A DNA stretch of 64,000 nucleotides from Parvularcula bermudensis HTCC2503 (GCF_000152825.2 NC_014414.1:372001-436000); one strand, 5' to 3'. Shown: positions 37,842 to 48,258, numbered from the stretch's first letter. Numbers and translations: made by a program. The notes: a model not told the origin generated them from the sequence alone.

Positions 37842-38710
37842 GCGCCCTCTCGCAGATCATGGCTAGTATAGCCGTAGACAAACAATCCACGGGCATCGGC
37901 ACAGCGCGCTACGGCCCCACTGTCTAGGACAAGGCCCCCCGATGCCTCGACCGCAATGCCTGCCAAACCGGCCTCCGCCGCCAGCTCCACCGTCCTGACA
38001 CCGATCGTTGGCAAATCGACACGACGCTCTTGTTCAGGCTTGGGACATTTCAACAAGACGCCGCGACGTTCGGACCGGTTCCCTTCCTCCCCCTGGAGCC
38101 GCGCGATCAAGGGCGCACAGCGACCAAGCATCAGATCCGTTCCCTCCGCCGCCTCAATCGCAATGACAAAGCCTTGCCGCACGACGGCCCCCTGCCCCAC
38201 ATCGAAGGGGCCCAAGGCGGCAACCACCGCCGCCGCCTTTCGCATATCCGACAAGTCGCACGTATCGGGGCCAAGCATGCCAAGGGCACCGGCCGGAACG
38301 GTCAAGGCCGTGGCGACATCATCCGCCCCCACCACATAGAACCCCTCTGACGCGAAGGTTGCGACAAGAACATCCAGCATCGCCCCGTCCCCCTGGGTCG
38401 CCGCCGATAAGATCTTTGGAAGGAGCTTCGCCCCACGCCAATCCGGCCTGAGCGTGGCAAAGTTCGGCCGTGTCACATTCCCCGCTAACACGACGGCGTC
38501 GCAGCCATGATCCTTCAGAACTCTGATCGCCTTCCCCACCTCACCGATACCGCACCAGCTCGGCTTGAAAGACTTGAGAATATCATCCGCATACCCAGAC
38601 AAGGCAAGAATGTGGAAAGGCGCGTCTTGCTGTTGGCAACTCTCCGCGATCTTGAGAGGGAGACTTCCGCCGCCCGCAATGATCCCGAGCTTCTTCCACG
38701 GCTCTGCCAC
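37838..38710 (-). CDS. lpxI: UDP-2,3-diacylglucosamine pyrophosphatase, LpxI type
   Basis: A 290-residue DUF1009-family protein, the alphaproteobacterial replacement of LpxH, which hydrolyses UDP-2,3-diacylglucosamine to lipid X. It has the GIIAGGGSLPL opening, VLAGNVTRPNF, and the C-terminal KCPKPEQERRVDLPTIG and GLVLDS segments. It sits between lpxA and lpxB and overlaps lpxB, which is its expected context. Confidence 0.94.
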   Translation of the reverse strand: MAEPWKKLGIIAGGGSLPLKIAESCQQQDAPFHILALSGYADDILKSFKPSWCGIGEVGKAIRVLKDHGCDAVVLAGNVTRPNFATLRPDWRGAKLLPKILSAATQGDGAMLDVLVATFASEGFYVVGADDVATALTVPAGALGMLGPDTCDLSDMRKAAAVVAALGPFDVGQGAVVRQGFVIAIEAAEGTDLMLGRCAPLIARLQGEEGNRSERRGVLLKCPKPEQERRVDLPTIGVRTVELAAEAGLAGIAVEASGGLVLDSGAVARCADARGLFVYGYTSHDLREGA

Positions 38711-38713
38711 GGC

Positions 38714-39499
38714 TCAAGCCCCCGGTTGGCAGAGAGGACGCTTCGCCTCTTCCTTCAAAAAGGCCAAAATGGTCTGAACCTCGTCAATATCGCCGAATGC
38801 CTCTTCGGTGGCGGCGACACGCTCCTTCAACGTTCCCGATGCGGCAAAGAGCGAACGAAAAGCGCTCCGTAGGCGATGGATGGTCTCTCTTGACAACCCC
38901 CGGCGCTTCATCCCGATAATATTGAGACCCTCGAGAGTGGCCGTGTTCCCCTTGGCCGAGCCGTAGGGAATAAGATCCCCTCGCAGGATCCCACCGCCCC
39001 CCAGAATGGCATAGGGCCCCACCCGACAGAATTGATGCATCGCCGATAGTCCGCCCAGAAAGGTATGATCGCCGATCCGGCAATGACCGGCCAGGGTGGC
39101 ATTATTGGCAAAGGTCACATGATTACCGACAACACAATCATGGGCGATATGGGCCCCCACCATCAGGAGGCAATCATCGCCAATCGACGTGACCCCCTGA
39201 TCCAGCATCGTGCCCGTATGCATCGTCACATGCTCTCGCACCCGATTACGCTTACCGATGATGAGGCGTGTCGGCTCACCTCGATGGGCGTTGTGCTGGG
39301 GCGGTGTGCCGATCACACAAAAAGGACCGATCTCAGTCCCCTCACCGATTTCCGTCCGCCCGGTGACGACCGCATGGCTAGAGATATGGACGTTCGGCCC
39401 TAGACGGACCTCTGGCCCGATATGGGCAAAAGGTCCAACCTTCACGCCTTCGCCAATCTCAGCACCGTCTTCGATGATCGCGGTGGGGTGCAGGGTCAT
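38714..39499 (-). CDS. lpxA: UDP-N-acetylglucosamine acyltransferase
   Basis: A 261-residue left-handed beta-helix trimer subunit that performs the first acylation in lipid A synthesis. Hexapeptide repeats fill the first 190 residues and include the catalytic histidine region (VGAHIAHDCVVGNHV) and GLNIIGMKRRG before the helical C-terminal domain. It overlaps fabZ by four bases. Confidence 0.96.
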   Translation of the reverse strand: MTLHPTAIIEDGAEIGEGVKVGPFAHIGPEVRLGPNVHISSHAVVTGRTEIGEGTEIGPFCVIGTPPQHNAHRGEPTRLIIGKRNRVREHVTMHTGTMLDQGVTSIGDDCLLMVGAHIAHDCVVGNHVTFANNATLAGHCRIGDHTFLGGLSAMHQFCRVGPYAILGGGGILRGDLIPYGSAKGNTATLEGLNIIGMKRRGLSRETIHRLRSAFRSLFAASGTLKERVAATEEAFGDIDEVQTILAFLKEEAKRPLCQPGA

Positions 39500-39966
39500 T
39501 TCGGCTCGGTCAACATGGCCCCGAAAGACGCTTCGGTCGCCAATTTCCCATTCACATAGGCTTTGGCCTCATACCGCCAGACAGGGGGACGCTTTGAGGC
39601 GATTTTGGTCTCGATACGCAATTGCTCGCCTGGAAACACAGGATGACGGAATTTAGCTTTCTCGATCCCCATGAAGAGAACGACTTTTCCTTCCGTGTCG
39701 ATCTCTTCGACATATGCGGTATAGGCCGCGGCGGTTTGCGCCATCGCCTCGATGATCAGGACACCAGGCATGACGGGCATTTGCGGGAAATGCCCCTCGA
39801 AAAAGGGCTCATTCGCCGTCACCGATTTTACCCCGGTCGCCCCGTCGAGGGTGATGTCGACGATTTTGTCGATCATCAACATGGGGTAGCGATGCGGCAG
39901 GATCGCCTTGATGCCATTGACATCGAGATCCGGGAACGTACGCGGCGTATCTTGAGACTCGGTCAC
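39496..39966 (-). CDS. fabZ: 3-hydroxyacyl-ACP dehydratase
   Basis: A 156-residue hotdog-fold enzyme. The active-site histidine is in [11 protein letters not shown] and the glutamate in [13 protein letters not shown] choose a GTG start at 39966 because AGGGAG lies about ten bases upstream and GTGA overlaps the lpxD stop by four bases. An ATG at 40017 would add 17 residues without similarity inside lpxD. It competes with LpxD and LpxA for hydroxyacyl-ACP, which explains its place in the operon. Confidence 0.94.
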   Translation of the reverse strand: MTESQDTPRTFPDLDVNGIKAILPHRYPMLMIDKIVDITLDGATGVKSVTANEPFFEGHFPQMPVMPGVLIIEAMAQTAAAYTAYVEEIDTEGKVVLFMGIEKAKFRHPVFPGEQLRIETKIASKRPPVWRYEAKAYVNGKLATEASFGAMLTEPK

Positions 39967-41009
39967 TTCTCTCTCCCTTTGGCCAGCCGCGACAGCGACG
40001 CGACTTCTTTCATCCATTGTCTTGCCGGCTTGGCCGGAATCCCCCCCCAGCGTTCCCCCGGCGGCACGTCTTTCATCAAACCACTCTTAGCACTGATCAT
40101 CGCCCCCGCGCCAATGGTCAAGTGATCGGCCATGCCCGCCTGTCCGCCGATCATCGCACCGTCGCCGATCGTACATGACCCGGAAACCCCTGTTTGGGAG
40201 GCGACCACCACGCCTTTCCCGAAGCGGCAATTGTGGGCAATCTGGCAAAGATTGTCGATCTTTGTCATGCTGCCAATGCGTGTGTCGTCCAGGGCGCCGC
40301 GATCGATGGTGGTGTTGGCGCCGACATCTACTTCGTCGCCGATCATCACCCGTCCCAATTGGGGAACGGCGACCGGGCGGCCATCGACCGCGATATAGCC
40401 AAAGCCGGGCTCCCCTACCCTGGTGCCGGAGAGGAAACGACACCTTTTCCCAATGATCGCATGGGTGATCACAGAATGGGGCCCCACCTGGGTGTCCTCA
40501 CCGATCTCGCAGCCAGGACCGATGAGCGCATAAGGACCGATGACCGCCCCCGCGCCAATTCGGGCACCATCCCCGAGGATCGCCGTATCGTGAACCACCG
40601 CGTGGGGATCGATATCGGCTTCCGCCATCCCCCACCCGCCCTGTTCGGCGAGGGAGCGATGCAAATGGTGAGCAAGCCGGGCAAAAGACGCCTTCGGCCC
40701 CGGCACCGCAAGAATGAGAGCACCGGGAAAAGCGGTACGGACGGCTTCGGCATCGGACGGCCTGACCAGAACGAGGGCTATCTCCGACGCGACGGGGGCT
40801 TCTTGGTGGTCTCCCCGCCAGCTCTCCAGAAAGATCGCCGCGCCGGTCCCCGCCTGTCCTGCGGGCGCGACATGCGTGACGGCGCGTCCCCCCCCTTCTT
40901 CGGCAATGTCTCCGGCCAACAAGTCGAGGACAGCCCCCTTATCAAGGGGCGGTGACGTCGAGAAAAAGCGGGGGTCGGGACGGATCTCCCGATCGGAAAA
41001 CACGGTCAT
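39963..41009 (-). CDS. lpxD: UDP-3-O-acylglucosamine N-acyltransferase
   Basis: A 348-residue third-step enzyme of lipid A synthesis. The N-terminal uridine-binding domain (about 1-105) is followed by a long beta-helix with the catalytic-histidine segment QIAHNCRFG and the C-terminal helix ([14 protein letters not shown]). Just upstream a clear terminator separates it from skp, so it probably has its own promoter or depends on read-through. Confidence 0.95.
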   Translation of the reverse strand: MTVFSDREIRPDPRFFSTSPPLDKGAVLDLLAGDIAEEGGGRAVTHVAPAGQAGTGAAIFLESWRGDHQEAPVASEIALVLVRPSDAEAVRTAFPGALILAVPGPKASFARLAHHLHRSLAEQGGWGMAEADIDPHAVVHDTAILGDGARIGAGAVIGPYALIGPGCEIGEDTQVGPHSVITHAIIGKRCRFLSGTRVGEPGFGYIAVDGRPVAVPQLGRVMIGDEVDVGANTTIDRGALDDTRIGSMTKIDNLCQIAHNCRFGKGVVVASQTGVSGSCTIGDGAMIGGQAGMADHLTIGAGAMISAKSGLMKDVPPGERWGGIPAKPARQWMKEVASLSRLAKGREK

Positions 41010-41072
41010 ATCGAGCTCTTAAGAGAGATCCCCCTCAGGGGACAATGACAGACACCGATTGCAGGGCGCCGA

Positions 41073-41107
41073 CAAAAAAATCGCCTGACCGACAAATCGG
41101 TCAGGCG
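41073..41107 (-). terminator. Rho-independent terminator between skp and lpxD
   Basis: On the minus strand a perfect 11-bp stem, CGCCTGACCGA with its complement (arms 41082-41092 and 41097-41107) around a 4-base loop, is followed by seven T. It lies 54 bases after the skp stop and 64 bases before the lpxD start. Confidence 0.9.
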
Positions 41108-41160
41108 GCAGTATTTTCGCCCAACAGGACCGGGGCCCGCCTTGACAGCGGGCCACCCGC

Positions 41161-41739
41161 TTACTGAGCTTGAGCCTCGGCCCGGGCCGCCACCTCGGCG
41201 ACCAGGCTGTCAATATCGAGACTGCTCAGCTTTTGGTTGACGGCGGCCAGAACTTCGTCGGTCGCGTCGTACTTCTTGGAATAAAAGCTCAGCGGCACCT
41301 GACGTTCCACCACGTCGACCCGACGACGGGAAGCAATTTCGTCAAGACTATCATTGATGACGACGTTGATCTTGTTCTCAGCCAGCTCCCGCACGACGGA
41401 CATTTGCTGGTTCACCTGATTACGGCTGGCCTGCAGCCCCGCCAGCTTCCCCTGATATTCCTGCACCCGCTCACCGTAGCGGGCTTGGATCTGCTCGGGC
41501 TTCAGACCATCCGTCGCTTTTTGAAGCTCCTGCCCCTCTTTTTGCACCTCCGCCACGATGGGCTGGAGCTTCGCGACGATCTCATCGCGCTTGGCAGCCA
41601 ATTCCTTGTCAATGGACTGCCAGGCGTTGGAGTCACGAACGACCTTGCCATGGTCGTAATACGCCACTTTTTGCGCAAAGGCCGCCCCCGGCAACATGCC
41701 CAGAACGACAATCAGAGCGATAAACTTTTTCATACCCAT
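41161..41739 (-). CDS. skp: Skp/OmpH-family periplasmic chaperone
   Basis: A 192-residue protein with a signal peptide cleaved near FAQKVAYYD. The VAYYDHGKVV start of the mature part corresponds to the Skp IAxVD segment, and a long charged coiled coil follows (about residues 50-130, Gln/Lys/Glu-rich). Skp trimers hold unfolded outer-membrane proteins. It lies downstream of bamA as usual. The ATG at 41739 or the one two codons later may be used. Confidence 0.85.
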   Translation of the reverse strand: MGMKKFIALIVVLGMLPGAAFAQKVAYYDHGKVVRDSNAWQSIDKELAAKRDEIVAKLQPIVAEVQKEGQELQKATDGLKPEQIQARYGERVQEYQGKLAGLQASRNQVNQQMSVVRELAENKINVVINDSLDEIASRRRVDVVERQVPLSFYSKKYDATDEVLAAVNQKLSSLDIDSLVAEVAARAEAQAQ

Positions 41740-41953
41740 ACCTCTTAACCGGAGCGATGGAAGCCAAGCTCTCCCTTTCCAGGCCCCGTCCTAATGCCAC
41801 CGAGGCCATTTCGGCCATTACGGTTATGTGAAATCTGACGGCAACCGCCCCCCAAGAGCACTTTCAGGCGAAGCCGGAACCGGCGCGCGCGAAAAAATGC
41901 GACAACATAACGACCTAGAGACGTCCCACCCCTCCAGCTGAATTGCAACGGCT

Positions 41954-44515
41954 TTAGAAGGCGCCCCCGGCACTGAACCGGAAGACCTGGGTTTCGTCGT
42001 ACTCTTCCTTCTGGATCGCTTCGGCCAAGTCAATCTGCACGGGCCCGAAGGGCGAGCGCCAATTGATCGAGAGCCCGGCAGTGGCCCGCATCGAGAAATC
42101 GTCCTGGACCGGCGGATCGGGAATTCCGTCATCGTCGAAGTCGACAAAATTGACTGGGTCATTGTTGAGGAGCTTATCGTCCTCGTCGACGACGCCCACC
42201 GCCCCGAAATCACTGAATAGCGCGGCACGAATGCCATATTGCGGCGGTAAAGGCAGCGGCAGCACGGCTTCCACCGTGCCGATCGCATAGGCTTTCGCGC
42301 CAATCGCCCGATCGAATCCGGCCTGAGTCACCCCGTTGACCGTCGCGCCGGGTTCAAAATAGCGCGGACCGACCCCCGCCACATCAAACCCGCGGAACCC
42401 GCGATTGCCGCCCTTGAAGAAGCGGTCGCTGACCCGCACGCCGTCATCTCCGAAACCGTCAATATACCCGACATCGAATTTCAGCGCGCCGACGAAATCC
42501 AGCGGCAGGGGCCGGTAGAGCGACCCCCGGGCCGTCGATTGGAGGTAATTCACATCCCCCCCGACGCCGGCAAGCGCCTGGGAGAGATCCACACGCCAAC
42601 CGCGGGACGGCGTAATCGGATCGTCGCGGCGATCGAAGCGGAGAGAATATCCCACCTGGGAGGTGAGGAACTTGCCGCGGCTCTCACAGGTCGGATCGAG
42701 GGAGCGGGTCAGGAGATCGCAAATCTCCACCTGATAGGTGAGATCGCCATTCGGCGCGGTCTCAACAATCTCAGGGGTGCTCGCGCCATTGACCAGGAAA
42801 TCCTCGATCACCTCGCCTTCACTCGCCTCGACCACCTGGGTCGTCGAGCGTTCAAGGGTCACATCATCCTGACGAAGAAGATAGCTGAGGCTCATACTCC
42901 CAAATTCCGACACCGGGAAGCCGATATTGAGCCCCCCCCCGATCGAGTCGGAAATAAAGCCCGCCTCCTCGAAATCCGTGCGGTTGGCGGTGAAGGAAAA
43001 GCCCGCCCGCAATCGCCGACCGAGGAAATAGGGCTCGGTAAAGCTGACCCGCGCCCGACGGGTCCGCGACGAGGTTTGCAGGTCGAGCAGAAGATACTGC
43101 CCGCGTCCCAGCAAATTCCGTTGTTCAAGCTGGAAATTGATAATGAAGCTATCGGCCGAGCTCAGCCCCGCACCGATCTGGAAGGAGCCCGTTGATTGCT
43201 CCGTCACCGCCACATCGAGGACCGTCCGGTCCGGGGCACTGCCCGGCTGCTCTTCGATCGCGACCTCGGAGAAGAAGCCGAGCCCCTTGATCCGACGCTC
43301 AGAGCGCTCGACCAGCACCCGGTTGAAGGCATCCCCTTCGGTCAGGCGCATTTCGCGGCGAATAACCCGATCGAGGGTCTGGGTGTTCCCCCGGATATTG
43401 ATGCGATCGACATAGACCCGTGGCCCTTCATTGACCTCGAACACCACATCGACGGTTTTGGTGTCTGCATTGCGGGTCAGGCGAGGCGCCACATCGACAA
43501 AGGCATAGCCATTGATCCCCGTCGCATAGGCAATGGCCTCTTCGGCCTTCTCGATCAGCTCGGAATTGAACTGCGTTCCCTCCCGAATTGGCAGCACGGC
43601 CTTAAGGGCATCGCCTTCAATTTTGTAGAGGGTGGTGCGGACATCGACTTTGCCGAAGGTATATTGCGGCCCCTCTTCCACCGTGAAGGTGATGAAGAAA
43701 TCTTCCCGGTCGGGGGTGAGTTCCGCAACGGCGGACGCGACCGAAAAATCCGCATAGCCCTGCTTAGTATAGAACTCGCGCAGCAATTGGCGGTCATATT
43801 CCAACCGGTCAGGATCGTAATTGTCGTTGGATTCAAGGAAATTCCACCAGGCGCTTTCCGAGGTCAGGATCGCCTTGCGCAGCTGCGCGTCCGTAAAGGC
43901 CTCATTGCCGACGAAATTGATCGCTGCGACCCCGGTTTTCGGGCCTTCTTCGATTTCGAAAATGACGTCGACGCGGTTTTGCGGCAACTCGACGATCTTC
44001 GGCGTGACAGAGGCCCCAAAACGCCCCGTTGCGCGATAAACACCGAGGATCCGTTGGGTATCCGCCTGAACTTTCGCACGGGTGTAGATGGCCCGAGGGG
44101 CGAGTTGGATCTCCTCGGTGAATTTGTCCTCGTTCGTCCGATTGCCCTCGAAAATGACGCGATTGACGATCGGGTTTTCCTGCACCGCAACGGTCAGAAC
44201 GCCATTATCGAAACTGATGCCCGCATCGGCAAACAGCCCGGTGCCGAACAACGTCTTGAGGGAGGCATCGATCGCCACCTGGGAAACCCGTTGCTCCGGC
44301 CCAATCGGCAGATAAGACCGCACTGTGCTGGCTTCGATCCGCTGATTACCGACAACTTCAATCCGACGGATTAGGCCCCCGGTCTCGTCCGGTACGGTGG
44401 CAGCGCCAACGGGCTCGGACGGCACAACCGGGCTCGACTGTGCACTGACTGTCGGAACCAGGACAATCGATGCAGCCCCACCCATGAGACCTGCCGCAAT
44501 ATGTCTTACGCCCAT
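41954..44515 (-). CDS. bamA: Outer-membrane assembly factor BamA
   Basis: An 853-residue Omp85 protein. A signal peptide (to about SAQSS) is followed by five POTRA domains (about 48-440; for example RIEVVGNQRIEASTVRSYL) and a C-terminal beta-barrel with the conserved FKGGNRGFRGFD loop region and a terminal phenylalanine (FSAGGAF). It folds outer-membrane proteins with other Bam parts not encoded here. It follows rseP and precedes skp. Confidence 0.96.
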   Translation of the reverse strand: MGVRHIAAGLMGGAASIVLVPTVSAQSSPVVPSEPVGAATVPDETGGLIRRIEVVGNQRIEASTVRSYLPIGPEQRVSQVAIDASLKTLFGTGLFADAGISFDNGVLTVAVQENPIVNRVIFEGNRTNEDKFTEEIQLAPRAIYTRAKVQADTQRILGVYRATGRFGASVTPKIVELPQNRVDVIFEIEEGPKTGVAAINFVGNEAFTDAQLRKAILTSESAWWNFLESNDNYDPDRLEYDRQLLREFYTKQGYADFSVASAVAELTPDREDFFITFTVEEGPQYTFGKVDVRTTLYKIEGDALKAVLPIREGTQFNSELIEKAEEAIAYATGINGYAFVDVAPRLTRNADTKTVDVVFEVNEGPRVYVDRINIRGNTQTLDRVIRREMRLTEGDAFNRVLVERSERRIKGLGFFSEVAIEEQPGSAPDRTVLDVAVTEQSTGSFQIGAGLSSADSFIINFQLEQRNLLGRGQYLLLDLQTSSRTRRARVSFTEPYFLGRRLRAGFSFTANRTDFEEAGFISDSIGGGLNIGFPVSEFGSMSLSYLLRQDDVTLERSTTQVVEASEGEVIEDFLVNGASTPEIVETAPNGDLTYQVEICDLLTRSLDPTCESRGKFLTSQVGYSLRFDRRDDPITPSRGWRVDLSQALAGVGGDVNYLQSTARGSLYRPLPLDFVGALKFDVGYIDGFGDDGVRVSDRFFKGGNRGFRGFDVAGVGPRYFEPGATVNGVTQAGFDRAIGAKAYAIGTVEAVLPLPLPPQYGIRAALFSDFGAVGVVDEDDKLLNNDPVNFVDFDDDGIPDPPVQDDFSMRATAGLSINWRSPFGPVQIDLAEAIQKEEYDETQVFRFSAGGAF

Positions 44516-44572
44516 GTTACCTTCCGTCGTGAAGCGCCCGCCTGTCCGGACTCATCGATTAGTCATTGGGCG

Positions 44573-46066
44573 TTACGCGCCCACTTTCATCACCAAGCCA
44601 ACAACGTCGTTGACGATCACAAAAATCATGAAGGTGCCGACGATCGCAAGGCCGACGCGGAACCCTATCCCTTGTACTCTGTCACTCAACGGCCGACCGG
44701 CAATCGCCTCGTACCCGTAATACACCAGGTGCCCACCGTCCAGAACCGGGATGGGAAGCAGGTTCATGAACCCGATCGAGACAGAGATGAGCCCCGCAAG
44801 GCTTATAAATTGTGAAAGACTGATCTTCAGTCGGTCGCTCAGCGGAATATCGTAAGTCGGCTCGAACCCAGATTTCGCGGCCTGGCCCGCATATTGGGCG
44901 ATCTTCACCGGTCCGCCCATCTGACGGGGATCCTCGCGGCCGAGGATCAGTCGTCCCAGATAGCGCAAGGTGGTCTCGATCACGGTGCCGACCTGTCGGG
45001 TGCCGTCGACCAGCGCCATTAAGGGGCTATAGGTCCGAAGCGGCGGCAGCGGCGCCCCGATGCCGAGGGTGGCATAGCTCTCCGCCGTCGCGCCCTCGCC
45101 GACAACTCTCGTCCCGAGGGTCACGCGGACCTCCCGTATCTGGCCGTCCTGAGTGCGGAACTGCACGGGGACCGTCTGCCCCGCGCGGCCTTCAATGGCG
45201 TCATAGATATCGGAGAAGGTGAACACCTCCTGCCCGGCCACGGAAACGATCTCGTCCCCAACGGCAAGGCCCGCTGCCGCGGCGGGACCCTCCTCCGCCA
45301 AAGCCCCGACCAAAGGCGGGGTGAAGGCGACGATGCCTAACTGCCCCATCCGCACCTTGTTGCCATAGGCATCCGTTTGTTCGGTCCGGCGCGGCGTAGC
45401 AGTAATCGTCTCCGTCTCCCCATCACGCTCAACGACAAAGGTCAGCGTTTCATCAGCGGCGAGGCGGACCCTGGTCACCAGGTCGTTGAAACTGCGCAAT
45501 GTCCGGCCATTCACCGACAGAATGCGGTCTCCGGGCTCAAAGCCCGCGGCATCGGCGACGGTGTTCGGCGCCACCCGCCCCACCACAGGATCAACCGTCC
45601 GCGTTCCCAACAGGAAAAGGATCGCCGAGAAGATAAGAGCGCCGAGAATGAAATTGGCCACCGGCCCCGCCGCGACGATCAACGCCCGCTGCCAGACCGG
45701 CTTGAAATGAAAGCAAACGCGCTTCTCCTCCTCCGTGAGAAGAGCGGCCAGCCGATCCTTCTCGGAGCCGAATTGAGTGGTGGCGGGCCGCGCGCCTTTC
45801 GCCTCCGTCCCCGCAGAGGCGGCATTCGCGTCGCCGAAGAATTTCACATAGCCGCCGAGGGGAATGGCGGCGATTTTCCAGACCGTGCCTTTTCGGTCGG
45901 TCCATTGAAGCATCGCCTTGCCAAATCCGATCGAGAACGTCTCGACCTTTACGCCGCACAGGCGCGCCGTTTTGAAATGGCCATATTCGTGGATGAAGAC
46001 GATAAACGCCAACAGCACCGCGAAGGCCACAAGCGAGACCAGAACCGTAAGGGCAAGATCGACCAT
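44573..46066 (-). CDS. rseP: RseP-type site-2 intramembrane metalloprotease
   Basis: A 497-residue inner-membrane protease. The zinc motif HEYGH (26-30) is in the first helix, two PDZ domains lie between about 150 and 340, and the third zinc ligand is in LPIPVLDGGH near residue 435. Family members cut membrane-bound anti-sigma factors and leftover signal peptides. It is interesting beside the ECF/NrsF pair a few genes upstream, but NrsF is a multi-pass protein and no functional link is shown. Confidence 0.95.
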   Translation of the reverse strand: MVDLALTVLVSLVAFAVLLAFIVFIHEYGHFKTARLCGVKVETFSIGFGKAMLQWTDRKGTVWKIAAIPLGGYVKFFGDANAASAGTEAKGARPATTQFGSEKDRLAALLTEEEKRVCFHFKPVWQRALIVAAGPVANFILGALIFSAILFLLGTRTVDPVVGRVAPNTVADAAGFEPGDRILSVNGRTLRSFNDLVTRVRLAADETLTFVVERDGETETITATPRRTEQTDAYGNKVRMGQLGIVAFTPPLVGALAEEGPAAAAGLAVGDEIVSVAGQEVFTFSDIYDAIEGRAGQTVPVQFRTQDGQIREVRVTLGTRVVGEGATAESYATLGIGAPLPPLRTYSPLMALVDGTRQVGTVIETTLRYLGRLILGREDPRQMGGPVKIAQYAGQAAKSGFEPTYDIPLSDRLKISLSQFISLAGLISVSIGFMNLLPIPVLDGGHLVYYGYEAIAGRPLSDRVQGIGFRVGLAIVGTFMIFVIVNDVVGLVMKVGA

Positions 46067-46124
46067 AGCTCGGTCCTAACGGTGCCCGCGGCTGAACGGA
46101 ATATACTGATTAGAGATTTACGCC

Positions 46125-47300
46125 TCAGAGGCTGAGGGCGCGCGCCTTCACAGCGGCCCGCGCCGCGCGGTCGGCCTCCAAGACCCCTTCGAGGGTGAAG
46201 GGGTCCCCTTCGGGCTGGACGGTTTGCAGGCAATGATCGGTCAGGGCGGCGATATCGGTAAAGCGGACCTGTCCCTTCAGGAAGGCCGCCACGGCCACCT
46301 CGTTCGCCGCATTCAGCACCGCCGTCATCAGCCCGCCCGCCTCAAGGCTCTCCCGCGCTTGCCGCAGGGCCGGAAAGCGCTGTTCGTCAGGGGGCTCGAA
46401 GGTCATCCTCCCCACAGCGGCGAGGTCAAGGGGGGTGGCGCCGGTCGGGATCCGCTCCGGCCAGGCCAAGGCCGAAGCGATCGGAATCGTCATGTCCGGC
46501 GTCCCGAGCTGGGCCAGCATTGAGCCGTCGATATAATCCACCATCGAGTGAATGACCGATTGGGGATGGACAAGGATCTCGATCCGCTCCTTCGGAACCG
46601 GAAACAGATAGGCCGCCTCGATGCGCTCAAGGCCCTTATTCATCATGGTGGCCGAATCGACCGAGATTTTCGCCCCCATCGACCAATTGGGGTGAGACAC
46701 CGCCTCGGCCGCCGTCACCTGATCGAAGGTGTCCCGAGGCCGCTCTCTGAACGGTCCGCCCGACGCGGTGAGCACGATCCGCCGCACTGTCTCCGGCCGG
46801 GCGAAGTCGAAGACCTGGAAGATCGCATTATGCTCGCTGTCGACGGGGAGGAGCCGCCCGCCCCCTTCGGCAACCGCCGCCAGAACAGCCTCCCCCGCAC
46901 AGACAAGACATTCCTTGTTGGCAAACGCGATATCGGCGCCGCGATGGGCCGCCGCTAGAAGAGGCTTGATGCCCGCCGCCCCGACAATGGCCGCCATCAC
47001 CCAATCGGCGTCACGCTCGGCAGCTTCGATCACCGCCTCGGGACCGGCCCCATGGGCAATGCCGGTGCCCTTGAGCGCGGCTGCCAGACGGCCGCCGGCA
47101 CCGGGATCCGCCACCGCCGCAAAGGAGGCCTGATGTTCGATGGCAAGGGCCGCCAGGGCCTCGGCATTGGTGTGCGCCGTGAGGGCTTCGACCTCGATCT
47201 CCGCCGCCGCGGTCCGGCGGGTATCGGCGACCAGCTTGAGCGTACAGGTCCCAACAGAGCCCGTGGCGCCGAGGACCGTAACCCGCCGTTTGAGTGTCAT
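46125..47300 (-). CDS. dxr: 1-deoxy-D-xylulose-5-phosphate reductoisomerase
   Basis: A 391-residue NADPH-dependent enzyme of the MEP isoprenoid pathway. The Rossmann VLGATGSVG, the LVCAGE region, the metal and substrate motif PVDSEHNAIFQ, and SMGAKISVDSATMMNKGLE are present. It supplies isoprenoid for UppS two genes upstream. Confidence 0.96.
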   Translation of the reverse strand: MTLKRRVTVLGATGSVGTCTLKLVADTRRTAAAEIEVEALTAHTNAEALAALAIEHQASFAAVADPGAGGRLAAALKGTGIAHGAGPEAVIEAAERDADWVMAAIVGAAGIKPLLAAAHRGADIAFANKECLVCAGEAVLAAVAEGGGRLLPVDSEHNAIFQVFDFARPETVRRIVLTASGGPFRERPRDTFDQVTAAEAVSHPNWSMGAKISVDSATMMNKGLERIEAAYLFPVPKERIEILVHPQSVIHSMVDYIDGSMLAQLGTPDMTIPIASALAWPERIPTGATPLDLAAVGRMTFEPPDEQRFPALRQARESLEAGGLMTAVLNAANEVAVAAFLKGQVRFTDIAALTDHCLQTVQPEGDPFTLEGVLEADRAARAAVKARALSL

Positions 47301-47322
47301 TCAGTGCCTTTCATCCGCCGCC

Positions 47323-48213
47323 TCATTCTTGCCCGATCAGCAACAGGAAAGCCAGTATGACGGCCGCGAAGATAAATCCATCGAGGCGATCGAGCACGCC
47401 GCCATGGCCAGGAAAGGCGCCGCCGGTATCCTTGATGTCATAGGCGCGCTTGAGCGCACTCTCCAGCAGATCGCCGATCAATGTGGCCAGGGACAGACCT
47501 GCGGCGACCAGCCAAAGGGGCGCAATCAACGGCGGTAAGCTCAGCACCTGGCCAAGGAGGAGAGCGGTCCCAGACCCCGCCATCAATCCGCCAAGGACCC
47601 CCGCCCAGGTTTTGTTCGGCGACAGCGCCGGCCAGAATTTGGGCCCGCCGAGAAAGGTCCCCACGAGATAGGCACCGCTGTCGGTGGCCCACACCACCAC
47701 GAAAAGCAGCACCGCCGCCGCCAGCCCCCCATCGTGGCGGATGAACAGAACCGCCACGGCGGGCAGCAGAAGATAAATCGCCCCGATCAAGGGCCAGGAC
47801 ACCGCCGCCTTGCGCCGCCGCTCGAGCAGCGTGGCGATCCCCCCCCCGAAGATCGCGATGAGTGACGCAAGACCATAAGCCCCGCCCGCGGCGAAAAAGA
47901 CGGTCGCGAAGGCCGTAAGGGACAGGGTGTAGAATCCGCGGGAAAATTCCGCCCGATCGACGATGCGGGCCCATTCGAAGATCAAGATGATCAACATAAA
48001 GGCGATGAGTGCCGAAAAGGCAGGCCCCCCCCACCAGACGATCCCGAGGGCCAAGGGCACAAGCAGGCCGGCCGTCACAATCCTGGTGATCAACCCCCTG
48101 AGACGGGGGGCGGCGCCAGGGGGGCGCAGAGGCGAAGGGGAAGCGGTGATCGGGGTCCTCGTCGGCAGCTCCCGCCCTTGGCGGGTCTGCCGCGGTCCTA
48201 ATCGCTTTTCCAT
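47323..48213 (-). CDS. cdsA: Phosphatidate cytidylyltransferase
   Basis: A 296-residue inner-membrane enzyme forming CDP-diacylglycerol. It has about eight helices, and the CdsA signature near the C-terminus is intact (SALKRAYDIKD, then FPGHGGVLDRLDG). I start at ATG 48213. One nine codons earlier is also in frame. Its usual upstream neighbour is uppS, but here the NrsF gene lies 45 bases upstream. Confidence 0.93.
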   Translation of the reverse strand: MEKRLGPRQTRQGRELPTRTPITASPSPLRPPGAAPRLRGLITRIVTAGLLVPLALGIVWWGGPAFSALIAFMLIILIFEWARIVDRAEFSRGFYTLSLTAFATVFFAAGGAYGLASLIAIFGGGIATLLERRRKAAVSWPLIGAIYLLLPAVAVLFIRHDGGLAAAVLLFVVVWATDSGAYLVGTFLGGPKFWPALSPNKTWAGVLGGLMAGSGTALLLGQVLSLPPLIAPLWLVAAGLSLATLIGDLLESALKRAYDIKDTGGAFPGHGGVLDRLDGFIFAAVILAFLLLIGQE

Positions 48214-48258
48214 CGAAGAGGGAACCACCGGTGAAGACACCGGCCCCGCCCCATCACC

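Noticed and set aside
43196-44374. 392-codon open frame opposite bamA
   Set aside because: It is antisense to the POTRA-coding region of a clear BamA, with no domain and no start signal.
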